Below the pieces are notes generated by a model. It had not been told where the DNA came from. It made no database searches and saw nothing but the letters and a program-made list of their open reading frames with translations. The translations under genes and the position numbers were made by a program. From positions 1-37,967 of IMG/VR virus record IMGVR_UViG_3300038825_000954: a stretch of 37,967 bases of DNA; one strand, 5' to 3'. The DNA is from a virus. Each line of letters opens with the position of its first letter. The stretch's first letter is position 1. Of this stretch, positions 6,413 to 13,502 are shown piece after piece.

Positions 6413-7225
6413 ATGGCAATTAGCCAAAAAGACCCAGAGAACTGGCCCCACAATGTTCATTTGTACGACCCCGAAGCTCGAGGCAAAACACTCAACCGTA
6501 CAGTGTTTGATTGGGTAACAGTAACGGTTGCTCGAGTTTTTGCTGGAAATAGCTACGGTCTAAAGTTTGTTGAAGACAAACCTAGAGTAGATGAAGAGAC
6601 TCAAGAAAGAACTGGTGGAGATATCTGGAATCTCTACGGAGCGTGGAACGATGCAACAGGGAGATCTGATGCATACGATGGTTACGAGTATGCAGAAGGT
6701 GAAGTAGTTGACGTACAACTACAGTTGTCAGAAACGAAACGAAACGATGGTGGCACTGGGCAAACTCGTACCGTTACCCGGAAGTCAAAAACTAAAGATG
6801 GTAAGCCCGGTGATTTGAACATTCGTATGAATAACGAATACGCCAGAACTGCCCCACCTCCAGCTGAAGCCCCACCAGCAGAGCAACCTGTTGAACAACA
6901 GCCACAAGAAGAACCTGTGGCAGCTGAAGGATACCTAACGGTCGATCAGAAAATTGCAAAGGCTCAGTGCCTAAACATCATCAAAGACTTTCATCTTGCA
7001 GGGAAGTCTGAAGATATTGGGTTATCCCCAGATGCTTCTAAAGAGATTGTAAGAAACGAGAGTATGAGGCTTGCACAAGGCAAAGCAGTAGATCTCTCGT
7101 ACCTATCTCCGCTTGTTGCAGTAGCGATCGAGAATGGTGGGATTGTTCTCGAGATTACAGATTCCTCCACACCTGATTTTGAGGACGCACCTGAAGGTGA
7201 GAATGTGGAGAAGCTCGAATGGTAA
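6413..7225 (+). CDS. Hypothetical replication protein, possible ssDNA-binding protein
   Basis: A 270-residue protein with an N-terminal globular part (about 1-140), a Pro/Glu/Gln linker (about 145-172), a helical segment (about 173-245) and an acidic C-terminus ending EDAPEGENVEKLEW. The beta-rich N-domain, flexible linker, acidic tail and position directly before a recombination nuclease are reminiscent of single-strand DNA-binding proteins, but I see no diagnostic motif. Ribosome site AGAAAGAAGAGAG. The end overlaps the nuclease start by 7 nt. Confidence 0.6.
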   Translation: MAISQKDPENWPHNVHLYDPEARGKTLNRTVFDWVTVTVARVFAGNSYGLKFVEDKPRVDEETQERTGGDIWNLYGAWNDATGRSDAYDGYEYAEGEVVDVQLQLSETKRNDGGTGQTRTVTRKSKTKDGKPGDLNIRMNNEYARTAPPPAEAPPAEQPVEQQPQEEPVAAEGYLTVDQKIAKAQCLNIIKDFHLAGKSEDIGLSPDASKEIVRNESMRLAQGKAVDLSYLSPLVAVAIENGGIVLEITDSSTPDFEDAPEGENVEKLEW

Positions 7226-8148
7226 CCATCACTAACAACAAGGGATTCCCAGAGGCTCTCGTCAAGGCTGTCGAGAACGATTCCTACAGCAAAGGGAGGG
7301 CAGACCGGAGCGTTACCGGGCTGCTCGCCCCACCGAGGCAAGCTGCACTCAAAGACATACATGAAGCTGACCTCACCGAGGATGTGGCTGATCGAACCTT
7401 TGCTCTGTACGGTCAGCTTGTCCACCTACTACTAGAACGATCTGGTGAACAGGATCGCAATGCTCTGACCGAGGAACGAATGTTCACCGAGGTATTGGGA
7501 TGGACTATCTCTGGACAGACAGACACCATCACGCTCACCGAAGATGAAGCATGGGTAGTATCCGACTACAAGTTCGTGACTGCTTACAAGTTCAAGCGAA
7601 ACTACTCTGGTGAACTTGTCATGCCAACCGAGTACGAGCAGCAGTTAAACATGTACGCCCACTTGCTGCGAGAGAACGGATTCAAGGTAGACGGGCTAAA
7701 GATTGTCGCCATCTATCGTGACTGGTCGAAACTGGAAGCCAAGCGTGACAAGAACTACCCGCAGTTAGGCGCAGAGACACACGATGTAAAGTTGTGGTCT
7801 GAAGAAGATGCAAAGGCTTTCATGGAAGAGCGTGTCCGGTTACATCAGGATGCTATGACTGGCAACATGCACGGCAGCATTACTCAGGAAGACCTGCCTT
7901 ACTGCGATGACGAGGAACGCTGGGCTAAAAAAGATTCGTGGGCTTTGAAGACAACGCCTAATAGCAAGAGAGCCAAAAAAGTTTTCTACGGTTCTAACTC
8001 TGAAGCTATTAACTGGGCTATGAATCCAGACAACAAAATCAAACGTGGGTTTGTAGTAGAACATCGTCCAGGCGCAAACATACGTTGCGAGAACTACTGC
8101 TTAGTTAGTGAATACTGCGAGCAATTCCAAGAATTACAGGGGTTCTAA
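7219..8148 (+). CDS. PD-(D/E)XK nuclease with four-cysteine Fe-S cluster (Cas4/RecB-like)
   Basis: A 309-residue nuclease. Motifs: GQLVH (65-69), GQTD (99-102) and DYK (116-118) supply the metal-binding His, Asp, and Asp-Lys of the PD-(D/E)XK fold; QQLNMYAHLL (141-150) is the following QxxxY helix. Cys229, Cys290, Cys294 and Cys300 (LPYC ... RCENYCLVSEYC) are placed as in phage exonucleases that hold a 4Fe-4S cluster. It likely resects DNA ends for recombination or replication. It lies in the replication block together with the putative ssDNA-binding protein and RusA resolvase. It is not linked to any CRISPR array. Confidence 0.85.
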   Translation: MVTITNNKGFPEALVKAVENDSYSKGRADRSVTGLLAPPRQAALKDIHEADLTEDVADRTFALYGQLVHLLLERSGEQDRNALTEERMFTEVLGWTISGQTDTITLTEDEAWVVSDYKFVTAYKFKRNYSGELVMPTEYEQQLNMYAHLLRENGFKVDGLKIVAIYRDWSKLEAKRDKNYPQLGAETHDVKLWSEEDAKAFMEERVRLHQDAMTGNMHGSITQEDLPYCDDEERWAKKDSWALKTTPNSKRAKKVFYGSNSEAINWAMNPDNKIKRGFVVEHRPGANIRCENYCLVSEYCEQFQELQGF

Positions 8149-8213
8149 ATCGGACATTAGAAAACTGTCCTACTAACTTGGAATGTATTCCAAAAAGAAG
8201 AGAGGATTGGAAT

Positions 8214-8750
8214 GTGAATAGTTTATTGAAATATGTAGATCATCTACAAAGAGAAAACGCTCTTGATCTAGCATTTTACCCCCTTACTACTCTCGAAAAA
8301 GCAATAGAAGCCAACCACGTTATTACCTGCAAAGAAAATGATGAGCCAGCAGGTTATTTGTGGTATGGCTCTGCTCGCAGTGGCTTTGATATTACGATTT
8401 ACCAAGCCTGTGTTGATTATTCTGCAAGACGCAGACATCTAGGCTGGTCAATGGTTAAAGAGTTGATCGATATAGGGAAAACTGCTAACTCCCTGGGGTT
8501 ACGGTTACGCTGCGCTTCTTCTTCGGAAGCTAACGAATTCTGGGAGTTGATTGGTTTCTACTGTACCCGAGTATCTGATGGGGGATTAAAAAGAAGTAGA
8601 AAAATTAATCACTGGAGAACTGATTTATCTCAACCTTTATTTACGTTACCTGCAGTAAAACCTTCTGTTAAAAACATCGATGAACGAGGTTACACAAATA
8701 AAGCTAAAACTATGCCAACTGGAGATAGATTTAGCAGAAATCATTACTAA
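8214..8750 (+). CDS. GNAT-family N-acetyltransferase-like protein
   Basis: A 178-residue protein whose middle matches the phage GNAT pattern: GYLWYGS, IYQACVDYSARRRHLGWSMV (acetyl-CoA pyrophosphate-binding region with the RRRHLG turn) and SSEANEFWELIGFY (the N-x-F-W-x-x-x-G-F motif). The substrate is unknown. GTG at 8214 is chosen because AAGAAGAGAGG (8195-8205) precedes it; an in-frame TTG at 8178 has no ribosome site. The C-terminal 30 residues look unstructured and overlap the leader of the next gene. Confidence 0.75.
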   Translation: MNSLLKYVDHLQRENALDLAFYPLTTLEKAIEANHVITCKENDEPAGYLWYGSARSGFDITIYQACVDYSARRRHLGWSMVKELIDIGKTANSLGLRLRCASSSEANEFWELIGFYCTRVSDGGLKRSRKINHWRTDLSQPLFTLPAVKPSVKNIDERGYTNKAKTMPTGDRFSRNHY

Positions 8751-8763
8751 CAAGGAGAATCAC

Positions 8764-9036
8764 ATGAGATTTAACGGTAGCGATTATGACCACCAGAGAG
8801 ACAGGCAAAGACTGAGCAATCAGTACCAGCGAGTGTTCTCTTTGATGCAAGACGGAGAGTGGCGGTCACTTAGAAACATCTCCGATAGCACTGGAGATCC
8901 AGAGTCCAGTGTCTCTGCTCAACTCAGGCACATGCGGAAGGAACGTTTCGGCAACCACACAGTTGAGAAGAAGCACGAAGGCGATGGACTATACCTATAC
9001 AGAGTTCTTGTTGAAGAACAGCAACTGAGTTTCTAA
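8764..9036 (+). CDS. Winged-helix-like DNA-binding protein
   Basis: A 90-residue protein. It has the order VFSLMQDGEWRSLRNIS, a TGDPESSVSAQLRHMRK recognition-type segment and a beta wing, typical of small phage winged-helix proteins with the DGEWR-L motif. Start at 8764 after ACAAGGAGAATCAC; the preceding in-frame codons overlap the acetyltransferase gene. The stop and the next ATG overlap by one base. Confidence 0.7.
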   Translation: MRFNGSDYDHQRDRQRLSNQYQRVFSLMQDGEWRSLRNISDSTGDPESSVSAQLRHMRKERFGNHTVEKKHEGDGLYLYRVLVEEQQLSF

Positions 9037-9362
9037 TGCCAAAAGCACTAAAGAATTGTCCTTATGGACACAAGATGACCAAAGACAACACGTATTGGCA
9101 GCAGAAACACAGCTCTACACACGCAGTTTGTCGCATATGTAAGCAGATTCAAGCTAACGAACGAAAGAAGTATAGGTTTACAAAGGCAGATCAGAAACGT
9201 ATCTCACAAATGGAAGTCGTAACAGAGGACATCACAGGGATAACGAACTGCCCTAAGTGCGAAGGCATTTTGAGGTGGGGCGAAGATTCCAGGCTCGACG
9301 ATGCAGTGTCTTGCGTCTACTGCGGTTGGCGGCCAAGCGCAAAGGTGATGATGGAACTATGA
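9036..9362 (+). CDS. Double zinc-ribbon protein, possibly HNH-related
   Basis: A 108-residue protein with two metal-binding modules. The N-terminal one is C-P-Y-G-H ... C-R-I-C followed by K-x-Y; it resembles the zinc part of phage HNH proteins but lacks a clear catalytic histidine. The C-terminal one is C-P-K-C ... C-V-Y-C. Probably DNA or RNA binding. The TGA stop overlaps the ATG of the next gene (ATGA). Confidence 0.6.
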   Translation: MPKALKNCPYGHKMTKDNTYWQQKHSSTHAVCRICKQIQANERKKYRFTKADQKRISQMEVVTEDITGITNCPKCEGILRWGEDSRLDDAVSCVYCGWRPSAKVMMEL

Positions 9363-9469
9363 ACGTGAAATGGCAACCGACACACCAGTGTCCACATGGC
9401 TGCAACAAGTTCTTCGGCAGCACCGTGGCACTCAACTGGCACTTAGAACAGCACAAGGAAACAACATGA
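9359..9469 (+). CDS. 36-residue C2H2 zinc-finger protein
   Basis: A tiny gene, essentially one classical zinc finger: Cys11-x3-Cys15-x12-His28-x3-His32 with Phe and Leu at core positions (NKFFGSTVALNWH). Start ATG at 9359 overlaps the preceding stop (ATGA), and the TGA stop overlaps the next ATG, so it is translationally coupled on both sides. It may bind DNA or RNA. C2H2 fingers are uncommon in bacterial viruses. Confidence 0.65.
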   Translation: MNVKWQPTHQCPHGCNKFFGSTVALNWHLEQHKETT

Positions 9470-9675
9470 CTAGCACTGACGATAAGGCGATGGTTGACGA
9501 GATCATTGCAGCCAATGGTGGGGAGGACACCACGCACATCATCGAATACCAGAACCAGTTCGACGGGCGTACCGCTTGGAAGCTGTGCCGTAGTAAGGAG
9601 ATGTACGCCTACGCAATGGAAACAGGAGCGTTCATCGAGCCGAAGTTGATCTGGACACAAGAGGAAACACCATGA
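9466..9675 (+). CDS. Hypothetical small protein
   Basis: A 69-residue acidic protein with no recognised domain; it starts at 9466, overlapping the zinc-finger stop, after AAGGAA. The C-terminal stop overlaps the next gene (ATGA). The function is unknown. Confidence 0.55.
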   Translation: MTSTDDKAMVDEIIAANGGEDTTHIIEYQNQFDGRTAWKLCRSKEMYAYAMETGAFIEPKLIWTQEETP

Positions 9676-10046
9676 CTGAAGCAAATGCTCGCTACCTCCT
9701 AGACGAGAAACTAGGAAAGCTGATCTTGTGGCAATGGAAAGAACTAGGATACACAGAGAGTAAGCGAAGACCTTGTTTACATCTTCTATCTGGCGTGAAA
9801 TGTACTGAAGATAAGTTCAAGGGCAAATGTATGCCGTTCTGTGCAGATCATACATCTGTCTGGAACAAGGACGGTAAAGTATCGGCAATCGTTACCCAGC
9901 CTTATGAAATAGATGAAGTTGACCTTGAAGATATTTACACCTTGTGCAAGAACCTTAGGGTGACGGTAAGAATATCTGCCTATTGGAATTGGCATAGTAA
10001 AGATGCAATATCAATAGTTTTTGAAAGAGACAAAGACCGTGACTGA
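9672..10046 (+). CDS. Hypothetical protein with Cys cluster and HTSVWNKDGK motif
   Basis: A 124-residue protein. Residues about 35-60 contain C-x-H ... C ... KCMPFCADHTSVW, a possible metal site; the segment HTSVWNKDGKV and the following TQPY recur in a phage protein family of unknown role. The C-terminal half is a beta/alpha unit (VRISAYWNWH). Coupled to the gene before by ATGA and to the resolvase gene after it by overlap. Confidence 0.6.
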   Translation: MTEANARYLLDEKLGKLILWQWKELGYTESKRRPCLHLLSGVKCTEDKFKGKCMPFCADHTSVWNKDGKVSAIVTQPYEIDEVDLEDIYTLCKNLRVTVRISAYWNWHSKDAISIVFERDKDRD

Positions 10047-10458
10047 AGTACGCATCACAGTCCCTGGCGTTGCTGCGCCTAAAAGCATCCGCATCATTAT
10101 GAAGAACGGTCACCCAAGCATGGCGAACAACAAGAAAGTTCGAGCATGGATGGATGAGGTACGATGGGCAGCACATGGCTCTGAGTCTGCACCAGAGGGT
10201 GTTCCAGTAGGAATCATGGTAGATGTGTACCTTCCGTGGCAGAAGGCAACGCCTAAGAAGCTGGCTGCTACCACCGGAGCGCACGTACAGAAACCTGACA
10301 GTGACAACCTGCTTAAGCCCATCATGGATGCGCTCTCTGAAGCAGAGATTTGGCACGATGACAACCAGGTCGACAGGATCTTCCTGCAAAAGTGGAGATG
10401 TCCTCGTGGTGAGGAGCGAGTAGAGATTGTCGTTACTTGGGAAAGCTTGGAGTTTTAG
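10039..10458 (+). CDS. rusA: RusA-type Holliday junction resolvase
   Basis: A 139-residue protein with the RusA signature KPDSDNLLK (85-93), Asp97, and WHDDNQV (105-111). The acidic residues of these blocks (Asp87, Asp89, Asp97, Asp107, Asp108) form the metal-binding site of the family. It resolves branched recombination or replication intermediates before packaging. GTG at 10039 is preferred over TTG at 10021, with GAAAGAG (10023-10029) as ribosome site. Overlaps the previous gene by 8 nt. Confidence 0.85.
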   Translation: MTEVRITVPGVAAPKSIRIIMKNGHPSMANNKKVRAWMDEVRWAAHGSESAPEGVPVGIMVDVYLPWQKATPKKLAATTGAHVQKPDSDNLLKPIMDALSEAEIWHDDNQVDRIFLQKWRCPRGEERVEIVVTWESLEF

Positions 10459-10460
10459 CA

Positions 10461-11237
10461 ATGAAACATATCGTAATGTTTAGTGGGGGTATCGCATCGT
10501 GGATGGCTGCTAAAAGAGTGGCTGAAGAACACGGAACCGAGGATCTAATTCTTCTGTTTGCTGATACAGGTATAGAAGATGAAGACCTGTACCGATTCCT
10601 AGAAGAAGCAGCTGCAAATGTTGGTGGAACCCTGATTCGCTTGAAAGAAGGCCGAACACCTTGGGAGGTATTCCGTGATGTTAAATACATGGGCAACTCT
10701 CGCGTAGATCCGTGTTCCCGAGTCCTTAAGCGCGACCTTATTCGCAAGATGGTTGAAGATAACTATTCTTCAGACGAGACAATTATTTACATGGGAATGG
10801 ACTGGACTGAAGGACATCGCCTTACGCGAACAGCAGCAGCATGGGACCCGTGGGTAGTGAAGGCTCCAATGATGGAAAAGCCATTGATGATGAAGGAGCA
10901 GATGATGGAAGAATCGATCAAAGCTGGCATCGATCCACCACGACTCTACGACATGGGCTTTCCGCACAATAATTGCGGAGGATTCTGCGTGAAAGCGGGC
11001 CAGGCTCATTTCGCCCTGTTGCTTGAGCGTATGCCAGAACGATATGCAGAACATGAAGCTGAAGAAGCTAAGTTCCAAAAGTTCATAGGGAAGCCAGTAA
11101 CAGTGATGCGAGACAGGTCAGGTAAAAAAACCACGCCGTTATCTATGAAAGAGTTTCGCGAACGCCAAGAGCTATCTCGAGTGGGGTCGTTTGACGATTT
11201 AGACTGGGGTGGTTGCGGGTGTTTTGTAGAGAGCTAA
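10461..11237 (+). CDS. PAPS-reductase-like PP-loop protein
   Basis: A 258-residue member of the adenine-nucleotide alpha-hydrolase/PAPS reductase superfamily. PP-loop SGGIAS (8-13) binds ATP; a DTGIEDEDLY segment follows. CGGFCVKAGQ in the second half and GGCGCF near the C-terminus (Cys252, Cys254) are the characteristic cysteines of the phage subgroup. The true substrate is unknown; options are thiolation or another modification of a nucleic acid, or sulfur metabolism. Start ATG at 10461 after TTGGAG (10448-10453). It is the last gene of the early operon, followed by a terminator. Confidence 0.8.
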   Translation: MKHIVMFSGGIASWMAAKRVAEEHGTEDLILLFADTGIEDEDLYRFLEEAAANVGGTLIRLKEGRTPWEVFRDVKYMGNSRVDPCSRVLKRDLIRKMVEDNYSSDETIIYMGMDWTEGHRLTRTAAAWDPWVVKAPMMEKPLMMKEQMMEESIKAGIDPPRLYDMGFPHNNCGGFCVKAGQAHFALLLERMPERYAEHEAEEAKFQKFIGKPVTVMRDRSGKKTTPLSMKEFRERQELSRVGSFDDLDWGGCGCFVES

Positions 11238-11292
11238 CTATCTGTGCTAAACTCGTTCTAGAGTAATCGGCTCGCCGGTTCTCCTCTCTTCT

Positions 11293-11336
11293 AGACCTTG
11301 CCCTTGACTGATTCTCCAGGGCAGGGTCTTTTTTTT
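11293..11336 (+). terminator. Rho-independent terminator of the long early operon
   Basis: AGACCTTGCCCT pairs with AGGGCAGGGTCT (12-bp stem, one wobble), followed by eight T residues. Confidence 0.9.
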
Positions 11337-11349
11337 ATTACAATAAATT

Positions 11350-11508
11350 ATGCAATTCTTTCAAACGCCTCTATCAACCTTTCCTAAGTGCCAGGCACAA
11401 CCGTGTATTTATCACGCTGTGAAAGGATCGATACTCTGCAAAAAGCATCAAGAGCTAGTCACCATTTCCGAGGAAGTTCGCGAAACACCAAAAATAGCGA
11501 ATCGTTAG
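11350..11508 (+). CDS. Possible 52-residue zinc-binding protein
   Basis: The frame encodes Cys14-x4-Cys19 ... Cys30-x2-His33 (PKCQAQPCIYH ... LCKKHQ), a pattern seen in small zinc-binding phage proteins (C-x-E-P-x-C ... G-x-x-x-C-x-x-H). That spacing is unlikely by chance. However there is no ribosome site, and it begins 14 nt after the terminator T-run, so expression is uncertain. A decayed or leaderless gene is possible. Confidence 0.35.
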   Translation: MQFFQTPLSTFPKCQAQPCIYHAVKGSILCKKHQELVTISEEVRETPKIANR

Positions 11509-11591
11509 TTCTGCGTATTAAAAATTTTAAATAACCGCACTTGTGGTAAGTAAACAACTGTTTAGAAAACATTCTAGGGATTGTATTACTT

Positions 11592-11678
11592 CTAACACCG
11601 ATCGCAAACGTAAATGCCGAACCACAGGAAGACTCCGTAAACAGAGATCAACATAACTATCGGCATCCACTCTTTCAC
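11592..11678 (-). CDS. Possible 28-residue single-TM membrane peptide
   Basis: GTG at 11678 follows AAGGA (complement at 11688-11692) with 9-nt spacing. The product has a short KEW start, about 20 hydrophobic residues (MPIVMLISVYGVFLWFGIYV) and ends CDRC. It is the last gene of the leftward late region, 105 nt after tatC. It resembles a tiny holin-like or membrane-anchoring peptide; the function is unknown. The small size limits confidence. Confidence 0.4.
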   Translation of the reverse strand: MKEWMPIVMLISVYGVFLWFGIYVCDRC

Positions 11679-11783
11679 ACTAACTGTTCCTTAACCAAAC
11701 GCCCCCCGCCAGCCGAAGCCGACAGGGGACGCAAGAGGGCGGTCGCTCTGAAACCAGAGAAGAACAGAACGACCAGCAAATAG

Positions 11784-12695
11784 CTAGACCTGGTTATTCC
11801 ACCACACAATCTTCACGACACCCCACCGGACTGCCCTTACTGGTAAGCCTATAGCCCAACGTACCTTTCGGGCAAGCCAACCGACTGTTGATCTGACCGC
11901 CTTGTATATTTTGTTTAGCAACCGTCGCACCGTCTGGACCATAGGCAAGTCAGCAAAGTAATTGTCTTCCTCTCTGTGTGTAAGCCAACTAGCAACCAGC
12001 CCTATTTCATAGAGCAGCAGCATTGGTATGGCTACGAGTAGGGTCAGAGTTCCGTCAAGGGATGGAGTTATTAATGCAGCAAATATAAACGAAGTCGGGA
12101 TAATCCACTTGCGTAGCGTACTGGCCCTTGCATAAGAGACAACTCTGAACCTAGCCAAGAGTTGCATCACGATAGGTAATTCAAACGACACACCTATCCA
12201 GAAGATTAGCGACAGCAACAGAGCCATGTACTGATCGAGCAGGATTACAGGGACAGCAACCCCTGCTCCAAACGTAAGCAAAAAACTTAGAGACACCGGC
12301 ATCATCACGAAGAAAACAAATGATGCACCCAGGGCAAACATGCCAACAGACAATGCTGTGTATGTTGTTATAAATAACCAGAAGCGTCGTGGAACTAAGG
12401 GTCTGAGCATACTGAGTATGCCGACTATCAACACAGGCAGTGCTACAACCTGCCCACCTTTCATAGATAGACTTAGGGTAGCCCCGAACATATCGGGTAC
12501 GCCTGTGAAGATAGGTAAGCCTCCCTCAAAAGGGGATAGCATTTCCTCTGCGGGGGCTAGCAGGAAAGCGAACACCTGTGGATGCCACCAAAAAGTAGCA
12601 CCTGCCCCGATACTCCATGCCAAGATGCATAGGAATACAGTGTTCCGAAACCGCTGACCGAACTTATACCCCCGCTCGTAAGCGGAGAGAGTCAA
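11784..12695 (-). CDS. tatC: TatC-family protein translocase subunit with cationic C-terminal extension
   Basis: A 303-residue membrane protein with the six-helix TatC core (about 17-240). Conserved blocks: G-x-x-V-A-L-P-V (80-88), F-E-L-P (171-174, with the family's key Glu at 172), L-R-K-W ... AALITPS (195-212) and LLVAIPMLLLYEIGLV (219-234). The N-terminus lacks the usual HLxELRxR twin-arginine contact motif and reads YERGYKFGQRFRN. Beyond the core is a 60-residue tail; residues 257-303 contain 11 Arg/Lys, no acidic residue and five Trp, with VRW repeated. In bacteria TatC recognises twin-arginine signal peptides and exports folded proteins. TTG start at 12695, 3 nt after the stop of the small membrane gene before it. 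A phage copy is unusual. Confidence 0.85.
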   Translation of the reverse strand: MTLSAYERGYKFGQRFRNTVFLCILAWSIGAGATFWWHPQVFAFLLAPAEEMLSPFEGGLPIFTGVPDMFGATLSLSMKGGQVVALPVLIVGILSMLRPLVPRRFWLFITTYTALSVGMFALGASFVFFVMMPVSLSFLLTFGAGVAVPVILLDQYMALLLSLIFWIGVSFELPIVMQLLARFRVVSYARASTLRKWIIPTSFIFAALITPSLDGTLTLLVAIPMLLLYEIGLVASWLTHREEDNYFADLPMVQTVRRLLNKIYKAVRSTVGWLARKVRWAIGLPVRAVRWGVVKIVWWNNQV

Positions 12696-12698
12696 AAG

Positions 12699-12821
12699 CT
12701 ATGCGCCTTTGTCGGTCTTGTCTTTACTTTTCGTACCGTTCATCACACCGCTAATTGCTGTGTAACCAAGCACTGCTATTGCCAGCACTGCGATGCCGAT
12801 GATGATTGGGTCATTTGGCAT
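12699..12821 (-). CDS. 40-residue single-TM protein directly upstream of tatC
   Basis: Starts at ATG 12821 after AAGAGGGC. Four polar residues precede a TM helix (PIIIGIAVLAIAVLGYTAIS) and a Lys-rich polar tail (GTKSKDKTDKGA). Predicted N-out/C-in, as in TatA. The stop lies 3 nt before the TTG of tatC, so the two are coupled. It lacks the FG hinge and K-x-P motif of TatA, so the TatA-like role is only a hypothesis; a holin-like role is an alternative. Confidence 0.55.
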   Translation of the reverse strand: MPNDPIIIGIAVLAIAVLGYTAISGVMNGTKSKDKTDKGA

Positions 12822-12833
12822 TTTTTTGCCCTC

Positions 12834-12938
12834 TTATTTCTTTTTGATGTTCCCTATGTTGAGAACACCTAGCTTGTTTATCTTACCGGAAACATTCCGG
12901 CGTACAGAAGTAATTGAACTATCAAAACTACCCATCAT
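12834..12938 (-). CDS. Possible 34-residue basic peptide
   Basis: ATG at 12938 (second ATG at 12935) follows GAGAGG very closely. The product is basic, with VRRNVSGKINK and a KKK end, and is possibly amphipathic. It overlaps the end of the 55-residue membrane gene by 11 nt and fills the gap to the next gene, as expected in a compact operon. Evidence is positional only. Confidence 0.35.
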   Translation of the reverse strand: MMGSFDSSITSVRRNVSGKINKLGVLNIGNIKKK

Positions 12939-13095
12939 CCCTCTCGTGTTTATCAGGGTGAACACGGTTACGAAATATGATGCCCTCAAGGGTGTTATTT
13001 AACTCCAGCCTTGCTATTTTTACGGCTTGAACAACCGTGGCTGCGCCAACGATCGAGCCGATGAAGTATTTAAACATCCAACCTAGCGGGTGCAT
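12928..13095 (-). CDS. 55-residue membrane protein, TM helix plus amphipathic helix
   Basis: ATG at 13095 overlaps the stop of the lysine-rich gene (TAATG), with AAGAAG upstream. Residues about 7-26 are a TM segment (MFKYFIGSIVGAATVVQA), followed by an amphipathic stretch (KIARLELNNTLEGIIFR) and a charged tail (HPDKHERDDG). TM, amphipathic helix and charged tail is the layout of TatA/TatB, but the sequence lacks their signature. Otherwise a small phage membrane protein, for example holin or spanin-like, is possible. Confidence 0.55.
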   Translation of the reverse strand: MHPLGWMFKYFIGSIVGAATVVQAVKIARLELNNTLEGIIFRNRVHPDKHERDDG

Positions 13096-13469
13096 TAATC
13101 ACGCTTCTTGCGACTAAGTAGTCCAGCGAACGCTCCACCGATCGTGTCTCTAATCGTTTGAGACAATGATCCCGCAGCTTCGAGCGCAGGTTCAATGACT
13201 GCACTTACGAGTTCCTGCTTGGCTTCTCTGCCTTGCTCCTTGAGTTCTTCAAGGGTTAGCGGAGGAGGTGGCGGTGCGCTTGGTCTTGTAGCGGTCTTGG
13301 GTCGTTTGCTCTTAGCAGTCGTAGCCTTGCGCTTGACCGCTGTTTTTTTCTTAGAGCTTTTCTTTGCAGCCACTTTCTTGGGCTTGGCAGTAGTCGCATC
13401 AACAGAGACAGCATCTTTTTGAACAACGCTATCTCCTTCGTCGACTGATTGATCTGGTTCGTTTGTCAT
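13095..13469 (-). CDS. Lysine/alanine-rich histone H1-like protein with helical C-terminus
   Basis: A 124-residue protein. Acidic residues 1-27, then a Lys/Ala/Thr-rich region about 28-68 (KPKKVAAKKSSKKKTAVKRK) like histone H1 tails, a run of prolines, and a C-terminal helical part ending GGAFAGLLSRKKRD. It could bind DNA, or be a linker between a nucleic acid and the membrane. Ribosome site AAAGAGGG before ATG 13469. The low-complexity region makes homology assignment unreliable. Confidence 0.65.
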   Translation of the reverse strand: MTNEPDQSVDEGDSVVQKDAVSVDATTAKPKKVAAKKSSKKKTAVKRKATTAKSKRPKTATRPSAPPPPPLTLEELKEQGREAKQELVSAVIEPALEAAGSLSQTIRDTIGGAFAGLLSRKKRD

Positions 13470-13502
13470 GTTTACCCTCTTTGGTATTTAGTTTGACGTA
13501 GT

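Larger units (their letters stand above)
11238..11591. other. Convergent junction between early and late operons
   Basis: About 350 nt between the rightward early operon and the leftward late operon. It holds the terminator for the + strand at 11293-11336 and one short possible gene (11350-11508). The rest (11509-11591) is AT-rich; I see no clear terminator for the leftward operon there. Confidence 0.5.

Noticed and set aside
7219-8148. Calling the Fe-S nuclease a Cas4 protein
   Set aside because: Context is replication/recombination, and the cysteine arrangement matches phage exonucleases.
12340-12657. 105-residue + strand frame opposite tatC
   Set aside because: Antisense of a strongly supported membrane protein; no start signal.
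12699-12821. Naming the 40-residue protein TatA
   Set aside because: It has the topology but lacks the FG hinge, the K-x-P motif and a clear amphipathic helix.
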